Positions 26,019-34,392 of a stretch of DNA of 64,000 nucleotides are shown here, piece by piece (the first letter of the stretch is position 1; each line of letters opens with the position of its first letter). This DNA comes from Clavibacter sepedonicus (lineage in GTDB: Bacteria; Actinomycetota; Actinomycetes; Actinomycetales; Microbacteriaceae), in contig NC_010407.1 of assembly GCF_000069225.1 (NCBI RefSeq), forward strand, positions 1,364,001 through 1,428,000, given 5' to 3'. The notes beneath the pieces were generated by a model, which saw only the letters and a program-made list of their open reading frames with translations, did not search any database and was not told where the DNA came from. A program made the translations under genes and the position numbers.

Positions 26019-27512
26019 ATGTCGATCTCCCGCCGCACCCTCCTCACCGCGTCCGTGTCGGGGCTGTCGCTCCTCGGGCTCGCGGCGTGCACGCGGACGA
26101 CGCCGACGCCCGCCACGCCCACGGCCACCGCCTCCGCGACGCCGACCCCCACGCCCACCGCGGGCGTCGCCGGCCTCCCGGATCCCGTCGCCTTCGCGCG
26201 CTCCGACTGGGCGGGCGATCCGTTCGCGCGCGGATCCGGCAGCTTCCTCCGACCCGGCGCCACGACCGCCGACCGCGAGGCGCTCGCCCGCCCGATCGAG
26301 GACCGCGTGTTCTTCGCCGGCGAGGCCACGAGCGCCGACCGCCCCGGCACGGTCGCGGGCGCCTACGCGTCGGGGCTCCGTGCGGCAGGCGAGGTGGATC
26401 GCGCGGGCGCCGGATCCGAGCGCATCGCGGTCGTCGGCGCCGGCATCGCGGGCACCGCTGCGGCCCGCGCCCTGCGCGATGCCGGGCACGACGTCGTCCT
26501 CGTCGAGGCGCGCGCAGAGCTCGGCGGCCGGATCCGAGCGGCCGGCGGCACCGACTGGCCCCACCCCGCCGAGCTCGGCGCGCTGTGGATCGCCGCCGAC
26601 GACGACGACCTGCTGCGCGACGCGCTCGAGGCCGCCGGCATCACCCGCTACGGCCTCGCGCTCATCACCGAGAGCCGCGGGCCCGACGGCGCGGTGCTGG
26701 AGCCCTCGACGGCGGGATCCGACGCCATCGCCGCCGCGCGCGCCCGGGCCCTCGCGCAGCCCGGCGCCGTCAGCCTCGCCGCGGCCCTGCGGGAGACCGG
26801 CGGCGACGCGCTCTCCACCGAGGGCGGTGCCGCAGCGCCCGCTGCCCGCCTCGCCGCGCTCCTCTCCACCGACGTCGCGATCGCCCACGGCGCGTCGCCC
26901 GACGAACTCTCGGGCGCCCGCGGCCTCGACGAGCCGGCGCCCGTCGGCAACGTCGCCGTCACGGGCGGCTTCGCGGGCCTCGTGCAGCATCTGCTGCGCG
27001 ACCAGGACATCGACGTGCTGCGGGAGTCGACCGTCTCCCGCATCGCCTACGGCAACGGCCGCGTGGGGCTGCGGCTCGGGTCCGGCGAGTCGCTCTCGGT
27101 CGACCGCGTGGTCGTCACCGTGCCGCTCGGCGTGCTCCAGGCGGGCGCGATCGCGTTCGACCCGGCGCTGCCGTCCTCGCACGACGTCGCCATCCGCGCG
27201 CTCGGCCCCGGCCGCGCCGACCGCATCTGGTTGCGCTTCGCCGAGCCGTTCTGGTCGACGACCGCCACGGTCTGGACGTCCTACGACGCCGGCGGGAGCT
27301 TCACGCGCTGGTACAACCTCATGCCGATCTCGGGCGAGCCCGTGCTCATGGCCGAGGTGGGCGCGGCGGCGGCGGACCGGGTCGCGGCCATGGACGACCA
27401 GGCGCTCCGGTCGGCGGCGCTCCGCACGCTGGCGCCGTTCGCGGATCCGGCGCTCCTCGCGGAGGGGACGGCCACCCCGGAGCCGGGCCCGAGCGCCACG
27501 CCGACGCCCTAG
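26019..27512 (+). CDS. Exported amine-oxidase-like flavoprotein with permuted domain order
   Basis: 497 aa. SRRTLLTASVSGLSLLGLAAC is a twin-arginine-like leader with a lipobox (Cys near 25), followed by a Thr/Pro linker. Residues 55-125 match the normal C-terminal end of flavin amine oxidases (DWAGDPFARGSGSF, then VFFAGEATSADRPGTVAGAYASGLRAAG). Only after this, near 137, comes the normal N-terminal Rossmann motif VVGAGIAGTAAARALRDAGHDVVLVEAR with ELGGR. The protein ends near the point where the moved piece would normally begin, with another Pro/Thr tail. All FAD motifs are present, so a working, circularly permuted oxidase is plausible. Substrate unknown. Confidence 0.8.
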   Translation: MSISRRTLLTASVSGLSLLGLAACTRTTPTPATPTATASATPTPTPTAGVAGLPDPVAFARSDWAGDPFARGSGSFLRPGATTADREALARPIEDRVFFAGEATSADRPGTVAGAYASGLRAAGEVDRAGAGSERIAVVGAGIAGTAAARALRDAGHDVVLVEARAELGGRIRAAGGTDWPHPAELGALWIAADDDDLLRDALEAAGITRYGLALITESRGPDGAVLEPSTAGSDAIAAARARALAQPGAVSLAAALRETGGDALSTEGGAAAPAARLAALLSTDVAIAHGASPDELSGARGLDEPAPVGNVAVTGGFAGLVQHLLRDQDIDVLRESTVSRIAYGNGRVGLRLGSGESLSVDRVVVTVPLGVLQAGAIAFDPALPSSHDVAIRALGPGRADRIWLRFAEPFWSTTATVWTSYDAGGSFTRWYNLMPISGEPVLMAEVGAAAADRVAAMDDQALRSAALRTLAPFADPALLAEGTATPEPGPSATPTP

Positions 27513-27561
27513 GCCGGATCCGGGTCCTCAGCGGGCTCCGGCCCGAGCGCGTCCCGTCGCG

Positions 27562-28272
27562 TCACGGCCTCGGCCACTCATGCCGGATCGCCTCCGCCGC
27601 GTACGGCAGGAGGCCATGCAGCTGCGTGTGCAGCAGGAGCTGGGCGTGCTCCTCGTCGAGGTCGAGCAGCGTGCGGATCCGCGCCACGGCCTCGGCCCGG
27701 GACGCGACCGCGGCCAGCTCGGAGACGAGGGGCACGAGCGCGTCGGCGGCGGCGACCCGCGTCCGGAGCCAGGAGATGCGGGCGTCGTGCGAGCGGCGCA
27801 TGTCCGAGTCCGTCGGCGGCCGTTCCGACCTGTCGACGGGGCGGCGGCGGGCGATCGCCTCGGCCGTGACATCCACGCGCAGGGGCCCCGCCGTGCGCGC
27901 GGACAGGCCGACGAGCGCGATGTGGAGGTCGTGCGGGCCGGGGCGGAGGGCGGCCCAGTCGCCGGCCGTGATCGCCACCGGGATGCGCGTCCGGTCTCCC
28001 GGATCCAGCGCCACCGCAGCACGCTGCCCGCCCGCGACGGCGAAGGAGATGCCAGGCGCGGGCGCATCGGGCTCCGTGAACGCTCCGATGGCGACGAAGG
28101 CGTCGCCCTCCCGTGGGATCCACCGCCCGGCGCCGACGTTCACCACGTCGATGACCGCGGCCTCCGGGTCGCCGTCGTGCGTCATCACGGTCGGCCAGCG
28201 CAGCTCGAGGGAGGTGCCGCCGTCGTCCGGGGATCGGGGGTCTGCGGAGGTGGTCACGCCCCAGGCTCGCAT
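27562..28272 (-). CDS. Unknown protein with GyrA-like C-terminal segment
   Basis: About 236 aa from ATG 28272 (GTG 28257 is another possible start). Residues 10-140 look like a beta-rich domain (LELRWPTVMTHDGDPEAAVIDVVNVGAGRWI ... DLHIALVGLSARTAGPLRVDV; quoted pieces under 20 residues apart: EAAVIDVVNVGAGRW, DLHIALVGLSART). The end, RIRTLLDLDEEHAQLLLHTQL, resembles the GyrA segment LLDIDEIQAQAILDMQL that follows the coiled coil. No TM or signal. Because of an upstream frameshift the open frame now runs without a stop from the preceding membrane gene. Function unknown. Confidence 0.55.
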   Translation of the reverse strand: MRAWGVTTSADPRSPDDGGTSLELRWPTVMTHDGDPEAAVIDVVNVGAGRWIPREGDAFVAIGAFTEPDAPAPGISFAVAGGQRAAVALDPGDRTRIPVAITAGDWAALRPGPHDLHIALVGLSARTAGPLRVDVTAEAIARRRPVDRSERPPTDSDMRRSHDARISWLRTRVAAADALVPLVSELAAVASRAEAVARIRTLLDLDEEHAQLLLHTQLHGLLPYAAEAIRHEWPRP

Positions 28273-28303
28273 GCGCGCATCCGTCGATGCGCGGCTCGGC
28301 AGC

Positions 28304-29076
28304 TCAGCGCTCGGCGGCCGCCGTCTCGCGCGGCGTCGGCGGGGACGCGTCCGTGGAGGCGCGCGCGGGCTCGTCCGCGACGGTCGCCTCATCCGCCTCG
28401 TGGTCGTCCCCGCGCCTCCCGCCCCGGGATCCCGCGGGCCGCACGCGGCTGAGCGCCACGACGAACGCGGACACCCCGCGAGCACGCCCGCCACGAGCGC
28501 CAGCCATGCGGTGATCTCGTACGGGACCCCGACCTGCGCGGGATCGAGGAAGAAGTACGGGTACCAGCCGACGCGCGGGCCGCGGTACTCCGTGAACGCG
28601 CACCAGGCGATCGGGAAGAGCATCGCCCAGCCGACGGCCTTCCACGTGACGCGCGGGCGGCCGGGCGCGAGGGTCCAGTCGAGGAGCGCGTAGGCGGGGA
28701 TCACGAAGTGCAGCAGCCGGCTCGACCACGGCACCTCCACGTAGTAGGCCTGCGAGCTCGACTCCAGCACGATGAGGCCGAAGACCACGCCGGACACCAC
28801 GACGTAGCTGAGCACGACCGCGCGCACGGCCGCCATGAGCTCCGGCTCGACGCGGCCGCGGAGCGCGTGCAGCCCGGACGCCGCGAGCACGACGGCGCCC
28901 GCCATCCCGCTCTGCGTCGTGAAGTAGCTGAACCAGTTCTCGGCCGCGAACGTCGTGAAGCCCTGCACGTAGTCGAAGTCCGCGACGAGCGCGGTGACCA
29001 CGACGAGCGCGGCGACCAGGCGCACTCCACCGAGGATCCTCTGCACGTGACTCCGATCGCGGCTGACTCCGGACAT
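28304..29076 (-). pseudogene. Pr6Pr-family membrane protein gene with a frameshift in the last TM
   Basis: From ATG 29076 the frame encodes five clear TM segments and typical family pieces (WFSYFTTQSGMAGAVVL, GWYPYFFLDPAQVGVPYEI). At the G4 run 28474-28477, inside TM6 (WLALVAGVLAG), the frame switches to Arg/Pro-rich sequence. One extra G restores VSAFVVALSRVRPAGSRGG and a normal stop at 28304. In the present sequence the frame continues into the downstream gene, giving a 504-codon fused ORF ending at 27562. I read this as a 1-nt deletion rather than a real fusion; a sequencing error is possible. Confidence 0.75.
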
Positions 29077-29152
29077 GCCCGCCCAGCCAGTCTACGAACG
29101 AGGTCTCACGATCGGCTCCGTGCCCTCGCGCGTCGCGGGCGGGAGCGGCAGG

Positions 29153-30169
29153 ATGACGCGCATGAGCCCTTCATCGCGATCCACCAGCCAGCAGGTGCAG
29201 TTCGGATCCTTCGGGGGCGTCGACGTCCTCGAAGTCGTCGACATCCCGCGGCCGTCGCCCGGCCCCGGCGAGGTGCTCGTCGAGGTCTTCGCGGCGGGCA
29301 TCAACCACATCGAGGCGTACATCCGGCAGGGCCGCTTCCCGGACGAGGTGCCGACCGCCTTCCCCAACGGGCAGGGCAGCGACTTCGCCGGATGCATCGC
29401 CGCGGTCGGCGAGGGCGTCACCCGGTTCAAGAAGGGCCAGGACGTCCTCGGCCACACCGTCATGGCCGCGCACGCGACGCACGTGGTCGTGCCCGCGGGC
29501 AACGTGGTCGCGAAGCCCGCGCAGCTCCCGTGGGAGGTGGCCGGCGGCCTGTTCCTGGCCGGGCTCGTCGCGCACGACGTGCTGCACGCGATCACGGTCG
29601 GCGAGGGCGACACGCTCGTCGTCACCGCGGCGGCCGGCGGGGTCGGCAGCATCGAGGCGCAGCTGGCCATGCGGCGCGGCGCCCGGGTCATCGGCACGTG
29701 CGGAGAGCGGAACTTCGACTACCTGCGCCAGATCGGGGTCACCCCCGTGGTCTACGGCGACGGCCTGGCCGACCGGATCCGCGCGGCCGCCCCGAACGGC
29801 GTGCAGGGCTTCGTGGACAACTTCGGCGGCGGCGAGCACGTGGCCGAGGAGCTGGGGGTGGCGGGCAAGCGCTTCAGCTCGAGCGACGACCGCCGGGCCA
29901 TCGAGCTCGAGGCCGTCCTGCCGCCCGTCGAGGAGGACGACGTGCACCGGTCGCGCACGCTCGCGACGGTCGCGGACCTCGCGGCGAAGCGCGAGGTCGA
30001 CGTGCTCGTCTCCGGCTTCTACCCGCTCTCGGAGGTGCAGCACGCGTTCGATGACCTCGAGCGCCGGCACGCGCGCGGCAAGATCGTGCTCGGCATGCGG
30101 CCCGTCCACTACCCGGGCGACCGGCGCAGCACGGCGAAGGCGCGCGACGTCGCGGACGGTCGCGCCTGA
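29153..30169 (+). CDS. Quinone-oxidoreductase-like MDR family protein (zinc-independent)
   Basis: 338-aa medium-chain dehydrogenase/reductase. VLEVVDIPRPSPGPGEVLVEVFAAGINHIEAYIRQG near residue 25 (in parts: PGPGEVLVEVFAAGINHIE) is the GroES-like half; GQGSDFAGCIAAVGEGV near 75; the NADPH-binding loop VVTAAAGGVGSIEAQLA near 160 is the quinone-reductase AAxGGVG form. No catalytic-zinc GHE motif. ATG 29153 follows GGGAG by 7 nt; ATG 29162 is the alternative. Substrate unknown, NADPH-dependent enone or quinone reduction is likely. C-terminus has a 25-residue basic extension. Confidence 0.85.
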   Translation: MTRMSPSSRSTSQQVQFGSFGGVDVLEVVDIPRPSPGPGEVLVEVFAAGINHIEAYIRQGRFPDEVPTAFPNGQGSDFAGCIAAVGEGVTRFKKGQDVLGHTVMAAHATHVVVPAGNVVAKPAQLPWEVAGGLFLAGLVAHDVLHAITVGEGDTLVVTAAAGGVGSIEAQLAMRRGARVIGTCGERNFDYLRQIGVTPVVYGDGLADRIRAAAPNGVQGFVDNFGGGEHVAEELGVAGKRFSSSDDRRAIELEAVLPPVEEDDVHRSRTLATVADLAAKREVDVLVSGFYPLSEVQHAFDDLERRHARGKIVLGMRPVHYPGDRRSTAKARDVADGRA

Positions 30170-30209
30170 CGCGCCGCGCGTGGCGGGCGCCGGGTGACGC
30201 CCGTCGCGG

Positions 30210-30689
30210 TCAGCGCGCGACGACCTCGGCGGGCTCCGGCTCGGCCGGCGACTCGATGTGCGCCTCGCGCCACCGCAGCAGGTCGCGCACCGCGGGCGAC
30301 TCGTCGCACTCGAGCATCGCGACGGCGGTGCGCGGCGTCTGGTCGTTGACGGCGAGCCAGGAGCGCACGCGCTCGGAGGTGTCGCCCACCAGCATCGTGA
30401 GCACGGCCGCCGGAGCGTGGGGGTTGCGGGCGAGGCACGCGCGGACGCCCTCGTCGGCATCGCGCGCGAGCGCCCGCTGCACGTCGAGCGGCGCGTGCAG
30501 GCTGCTCGCCACGCTCTCCCGCACCTTGGGGTCGCGGTGCTCGGCGAGCGGGCGCAGCCGGCGGATCTTGCTGGGCGTCACCTCGGGCGCGGGATGCAGC
30601 GCGGCGGCCTGCTCGGCGGTGAGGACGGCGGGCGCGGTCCGGTGCAGGGCCTCGAGCTGCGCGGCGGTGGTGAACCTGATGCACGACAT
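30210..30689 (-). CDS. LRV/HEAT-type helical repeat protein
   Basis: 159 aa. Four repeats of about 24 residues with the pattern D-x2-VR-x2-(V/L)A-x-N/S-x2-(A/T)P: HRDPKVRESVASSLHAPLDV, DADEGVRACLARNPHAPAAV, DTSERVRSWLAVNDQTPRTA and DESPAVRDLL. This is the variant leucine-rich repeat (LRV) or HEAT-like solenoid used for protein contact. No iron-sulfur cysteine motif, no TM. Partner unknown. Divergent from the NUDIX gene with a 40-bp gap. Confidence 0.7.
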   Translation of the reverse strand: MSCIRFTTAAQLEALHRTAPAVLTAEQAAALHPAPEVTPSKIRRLRPLAEHRDPKVRESVASSLHAPLDVQRALARDADEGVRACLARNPHAPAAVLTMLVGDTSERVRSWLAVNDQTPRTAVAMLECDESPAVRDLLRWREAHIESPAEPEPAEVVAR

Positions 30690-30729
30690 GCCCCGACGCT
30701 ATCGAAGGTGCCCGTGAGATGGTGGATCC

Positions 30730-31764
30730 ATGACCGCCGAACGCCCGCCCGAGCCCCCGCGGGGGGCCCATCGCGACAGCGGCGACGTCTGGGTCGAGAG
30801 CCCCGAGGGGCAGCGCTTCTGGGGCGCGTTCGGCGCCGCGGGCCTGCTCGTGCACGACCCGGATCGCGGCGTGCTGCTGCAGCACCGCGTCGCGTGGAGC
30901 CACCACGGCGGCACGTGGGGCCTGCCCGGCGGCGCCCGGCACGCGGGTGAGTCCGCCATCGACGGCGCCGCGCGCGAGGCGGCCGAGGAGGCGGGTGTGC
31001 CGCCCGCGGGGATCCGGCCCGTCCTCGCCACGGTGCTCGACCTCGGCTTCTGGAGCTACACGACCGTCACCGCCCGCGTCCTCCGCCCGTTCGAGCCGCG
31101 CGTCGCCGACGCCGAGAGCATCGAGCTGAGCTGGGTGCCGGTCGACGAGGTCGACGCCCGGGAGCTGCACCCGGGCTTCGGCCGGGCCTGGCCGATGCTG
31201 CGCGGCGAGCTCGCGCGCGAGGTCACGCTCGTCGTCGACACCGCGAACCTGCTCGGGTCCCGGCCGGACGGCTGGTGGCACGACCGGGCCGGATCCACCA
31301 CCCGCCTCCTCGTCGAGCTCGACGGCTTGGCGCGCGACGGCCTCCCCGCCGCCGACCTCGGGCTGCCGGGGGACGTCAGGTGGCCGGAGGTCGTCGCCGT
31401 AGTGGAGGGGCACGCGCGGGACGCGGCGCTGCCGTCGCCCGCGCAGGACGCGGCCCCGCCCGTGCTCCGGGCACCCGGCATCTCCGTGGTCGCCGCGCCC
31501 ACGGACGGCGACGGCGAGATCTTGACCGTCGTCGCCGCCGCGCGGGACGCCGGCCGGGACGTCGTGGTGGTCACGGCCGACCGCGGGCTCGTCGCGCGGG
31601 TCGAGGAGCTCGGCGCGCGGGCGACGGGGCCCGGCCGGATCCGCGCGCTGCTCGACGCGCGCGCGGACCGCGACGCGGCGCTAGGTGTACTGGGTCATGA
31701 CGTTGGTGACACTCGGGCCGCGGGCGTGAGCCCGTGGCTTGAGTGGATTCGTTCAGTGTTGTAG
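30730..31764 (+). CDS. NUDIX hydrolase fused to a PIN/NYN-like domain, 3' end replaced by IS
   Basis: 344-codon frame. Residues 20-150 are NUDIX: GGARHAGESAIDGAAREAAEEAGV is the Nudix box GX5EX7REUXEEXGU. From about 160 a second domain begins VTLVVDTANLLGSRPDGWW, with DVRWPEVVAVVEG and DVVVVTADRGLVARVEELG, which matches NYN/PIN-like nucleases with Asp residues. After codon 317 the frame crosses CTAG (31681-31684) into the IS and gains about 27 foreign residues before a stop at 31764. The PIN-like core seems complete, so only the tail is affected. Hydrolysis substrate unknown. Confidence 0.75.
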   Translation: MTAERPPEPPRGAHRDSGDVWVESPEGQRFWGAFGAAGLLVHDPDRGVLLQHRVAWSHHGGTWGLPGGARHAGESAIDGAAREAAEEAGVPPAGIRPVLATVLDLGFWSYTTVTARVLRPFEPRVADAESIELSWVPVDEVDARELHPGFGRAWPMLRGELAREVTLVVDTANLLGSRPDGWWHDRAGSTTRLLVELDGLARDGLPAADLGLPGDVRWPEVVAVVEGHARDAALPSPAQDAAPPVLRAPGISVVAAPTDGDGEILTVVAAARDAGRDVVVVTADRGLVARVEELGARATGPGRIRALLDARADRDAALGVLGHDVGDTRAAGVSPWLEWIRSVL

Positions 31765-32754
31765 TGCTCGATGAAGGGGTCAAGCGCGTCGGCGCGGTGT
31801 TGGTTGCTGGTGAAGGGTTGCCGGTAGGCCCACTCGGTCGCGAGGGTCCGGTTGAAGCGCTCGACCTTGCCGTTCTGCCAGGGGCAGTGCGGGCGGATGA
31901 ACTTCTGCCGCGCGCCCAGGTCCTGGACGGCGTTCTTGAACGCGGTCGAGTGCCGGTAGGCGAACGCGTTGTCCGTGATGACCCGCTCGATCCGGGTGAT
32001 CCCGCGCCCGGCGAAGTACGCCGCTGCGCGGGTCAGGAACCCGGCCGCGGTCGCGCCTTTCTCATCGGGATGGATCTCCGCGTAGGCGAGACGGGTGTGG
32101 TCATCGACCGCGGCATGGACGTAATCGAACCCGATCCCGCGGCCGCGGACCTGCTCGCTGCGCCCGTGGACCCGCCAGCCGCCTCCGTCCGGGATCCTCC
32201 CGAGCTTCTTCACGTCCACGTGGATCAGATCACCCGGATGCTCGTGCTCATACCGGTGCGCCGTTGACCGGGATGCCCGGATCACGGCCCCGGTGACGGG
32301 GTCCAACCATGCCAACGGCGGCGCCCCGTGCCGGCGCAGGATGCGGGAGATCGTACGGGATGGAACACCTGTCACCGGCGCCAGCCGCGCAGGACCCGCC
32401 CGCAACTGGGCCCGCGCTTCCAGCACGGCCCGTTCCCGCTCCGGGCTCGTTCGCCTCGGTACTGACCGGGGCCGCGATGACCGATCCGTCAGCCCTCGCA
32501 GCCCCTCGGCACGGAACCGGTTCACCCATCGATGCGCGCACTGCCGCGACACCCCCAGCTCCCGCGCGACGTGCGCGACCGGCCGACGATCCTCCACCAC
32601 CCGCCGCACGAGGAGAACCCTCCCGTGAACCGTCAGACGAGCATTACCGTGGGACATCGAGGCCTCCTGGCGATGGTTGAACTGAACAGCTCCATCAAGC
32701 CAGGAGGCCTCTTCACACGCCCCGAAGTGTCACCAACGTCACGGCCGAGTACAG
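31685..32754 (-). mobile_element. IS481-family insertion sequence, copy 2 (1070 bp)
   Basis: Same length and ends as copy 1 but inverted, flanked on both sides by CTAG (31681-31684 and 32755-32758), a clean 4-bp target duplication. The right-hand CTAG supplies the TAG stop of the GDPD-phosphatase gene; the left-hand one is in the NUDIX reading frame. Differences from copy 1 are a handful of bases near the transposase 3' end. Recombination between the two copies would invert the 6.2 kb between them. Confidence 0.95.
31695..32657 (-). CDS. IS481-family transposase, copy 2
   Basis: 320 aa, same protein sequence as the transposase at 24531-25493, including both helix-turn-helix regions and the DDE residues. 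Intact, with SD GGAGG within the second arm of the 32660-32710 inverted repeat. Confidence 0.95.
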   Translation of the reverse strand: MSHGNARLTVHGRVLLVRRVVEDRRPVAHVARELGVSRQCAHRWVNRFRAEGLRGLTDRSSRPRSVPRRTSPERERAVLEARAQLRAGPARLAPVTGVPSRTISRILRRHGAPPLAWLDPVTGAVIRASRSTAHRYEHEHPGDLIHVDVKKLGRIPDGGGWRVHGRSEQVRGRGIGFDYVHAAVDDHTRLAYAEIHPDEKGATAAGFLTRAAAYFAGRGITRIERVITDNAFAYRHSTAFKNAVQDLGARQKFIRPHCPWQNGKVERFNRTLATEWAYRQPFTSNQHRADALDPFIEHYNTERIHSSHGLTPAARVSPTS

Positions 32755-34392
32755 CTAGGCGGCCGGAGCGGGCTCGGCCGGAGCGGGCTCGGCCGGAGCG
32801 GGCTCGGCCGGAGCGGATCCGGTCGGCTCGGCCGACGGGAGCGCCGCCGAGGTCGCGTCCACGACCCCGGCGCGCCAGAGCGTGTGCAGGGCCTCGGCGG
32901 TCCTGCGGTGGCGTGCGGCGAGCACGCCGCCCGACGCCGGGAACAGCGTGTCCTCGCCGTCCGCGTCGAGCACCACGCCGCCCGCCTCGCGCACGATGAG
33001 CGTCGCCGCGAGGTGGTCGACCGGCCCGAACGAGCCGATGACCGCGCCCGCGCCGTGGCCGAGCGCGATGCCGGCGACCGTGAGGGTGCCGGAACCCATG
33101 ATCCGCGTGGTGCAGTAGCGCGCGGCGAGCGCGTCGAGCAGCGGCAGCATCCCGGGCCACGGCGCGTGCCCGGCGAGCTCGGTGCTCACCATCCGGCCGC
33201 GGAGCGGATCCGCGTCGGGCGCGTGCACGCCGCCGGGCGTCGCCGCCAGGTCGAGGCGCGCGTCGGCGGACCAGGTGCCCTCGCCGGCCGCGGCCTCGAC
33301 GACCGTGCCGCGCCAGGGATCCGCGACGACGCCCACGACGGGCTCGCCGTCGACCACGAGGGCCAGCGAGAAGCTCGTCCACGGCACGCCGTTCGCGAGG
33401 TTCGCGGTGCCGTCGACGGGGTCGAGGTACCAGCACGGGCGACCGGGCACGGCCTCGCCGCCGTACTCCTCGCCGACGAGCACGTGGTGCGGGAACTGCG
33501 CGCCGACCACCGCGCGCACGTCGCGCTCGACGGCCCGGTCGATCTCCGTCACGTGGTCGGCGGGATTCGCCTTCGTCGTGACCGCGCCGACCGCGTGCGA
33601 GCGGACGTGGTGCACGGCGCGCGCGGCGAGGTCGCGCGCCGCGGCCCGGGCCCGGGTCCGCTCCGCCTCGGGGGCGGTCGCACGGGCGTCCGCCGCGGCG
33701 GGGTCGGCCCGCCGGCGCGCGAGCACCTCGAGGAGCGTCGTCAGCTCGTTCGTGGTGATCGCGTCCACGCCGATCGACGCCAGCCACTCCATCTGGGCGG
33801 GCTCGTCGACGGTCCAGGCGGCCACCCGGGCGCCCAGCCCGTGGACGGCGTCGACCAGCGCGCGGCCGACGACGAGGTGCGGCATGTTGACCACCGCGGG
33901 CCGGAGCTCGGCCAGGTCGTCGGCGGTGGGCGGCTGCGGGTCGGACCACGGCAGCCAGATGACGGCGGCCGGGTCGAGCTCGCGGATCACGCGCATGCCG
34001 TCGAGGTGCCCGCACCAGGCGACCCGCGGCGTGCGCGGCGCCGCGGCGACGACCGCGTGGGCGGCGGCGGCCGGATCCCCTGACGCCATGTCGATCACGA
34101 GCTCGACGTCGGTGCCCGCGAGGAGCTCGAGCGCCTCGGCCAGCAGCGGGATCCGTGAGGAGCCGCCGCCGAGCGCCCGCGCGTCAGCGAGGTCGAGGTC
34201 CGCGATCCGCGCGTCGACGCCCCAGAGGCGCTCGAGCGTGTCGTCGTGGAGGAGGACGACGTGGCCGTCGCGCGTGACGTGGACGTCGACCTCGATCGTG
34301 CGCGCTCCGGCCTCGGCCGCCGAGCGGATGGCCGTGAGCGTGTTCTCGCGGTGCCGGGAGGAGTCGCCGCGGTGGGCGGTCGCCGCGGTCAT
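32755..34392 (-). CDS. Fusion of glycerophosphodiester phosphodiesterase and inositol monophosphatase
   Basis: 545 aa. Residues 5-235 are GDPD: HRGDSSRHRENTLTAI with the catalytic His, EVDVHVTRDGHVVLLHDDTLER with the metal E-x-D and second His. Residues 255-500 are IMPase-like: LVGEEYGGE near 330, WYLDPVDGTANLANGVPW near 348, GSGTLTVAGIALG near 445 and GPVDHLAATLIVREAGG near 465. The tail is Pro-Ala-Glu repeats encoded by a 15-bp tandem repeat. Start ATG 34392 overlaps the ABC ATPase stop. The two activities in sequence would split glycerophosphoinositol and dephosphorylate inositol phosphate; that pathway is inference. The stop lies in the CTAG next to IS copy 2. Confidence 0.87.
   Translation of the reverse strand: MTAATAHRGDSSRHRENTLTAIRSAAEAGARTIEVDVHVTRDGHVVLLHDDTLERLWGVDARIADLDLADARALGGGSSRIPLLAEALELLAGTDVELVIDMASGDPAAAAHAVVAAAPRTPRVAWCGHLDGMRVIRELDPAAVIWLPWSDPQPPTADDLAELRPAVVNMPHLVVGRALVDAVHGLGARVAAWTVDEPAQMEWLASIGVDAITTNELTTLLEVLARRRADPAAADARATAPEAERTRARAAARDLAARAVHHVRSHAVGAVTTKANPADHVTEIDRAVERDVRAVVGAQFPHHVLVGEEYGGEAVPGRPCWYLDPVDGTANLANGVPWTSFSLALVVDGEPVVGVVADPWRGTVVEAAAGEGTWSADARLDLAATPGGVHAPDADPLRGRMVSTELAGHAPWPGMLPLLDALAARYCTTRIMGSGTLTVAGIALGHGAGAVIGSFGPVDHLAATLIVREAGGVVLDADGEDTLFPASGGVLAARHRRTAEALHTLWRAGVVDATSAALPSAEPTGSAPAEPAPAEPAPAEPAPAA
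32761..32820 (-). repeat. 15-bp tandem repeat encoding the GDPD-IMPase tail
   Basis: GGCCGGAGCGGGCTC occurs three times exactly (32761-32805), then once with changes (32806-32820). Read on the minus strand it gives the E-P-A-P-A repeats at the C-terminus. Fifteen bp keeps the frame, so copy number can vary. Confidence 0.85.

Noticed and set aside
27562..29076. 504-aa fusion of a membrane protein and a soluble domain
   Set aside because: The junction is Arg/Pro-rich and TM6 is cut; one added base gives a normal family end and an independent downstream start.
24434..32754. Composite transposon carrying cargo
   Set aside because: The enclosed genes look like ordinary chromosomal genes with the same composition, and no outer duplication of the whole unit is shown (outer CTAGs are also explained by single insertions).
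32761..32820. CRISPR or similar array in the 15-bp repeats
   Set aside because: Units are directly adjacent with no spacers and encode a Pro/Ala tail.
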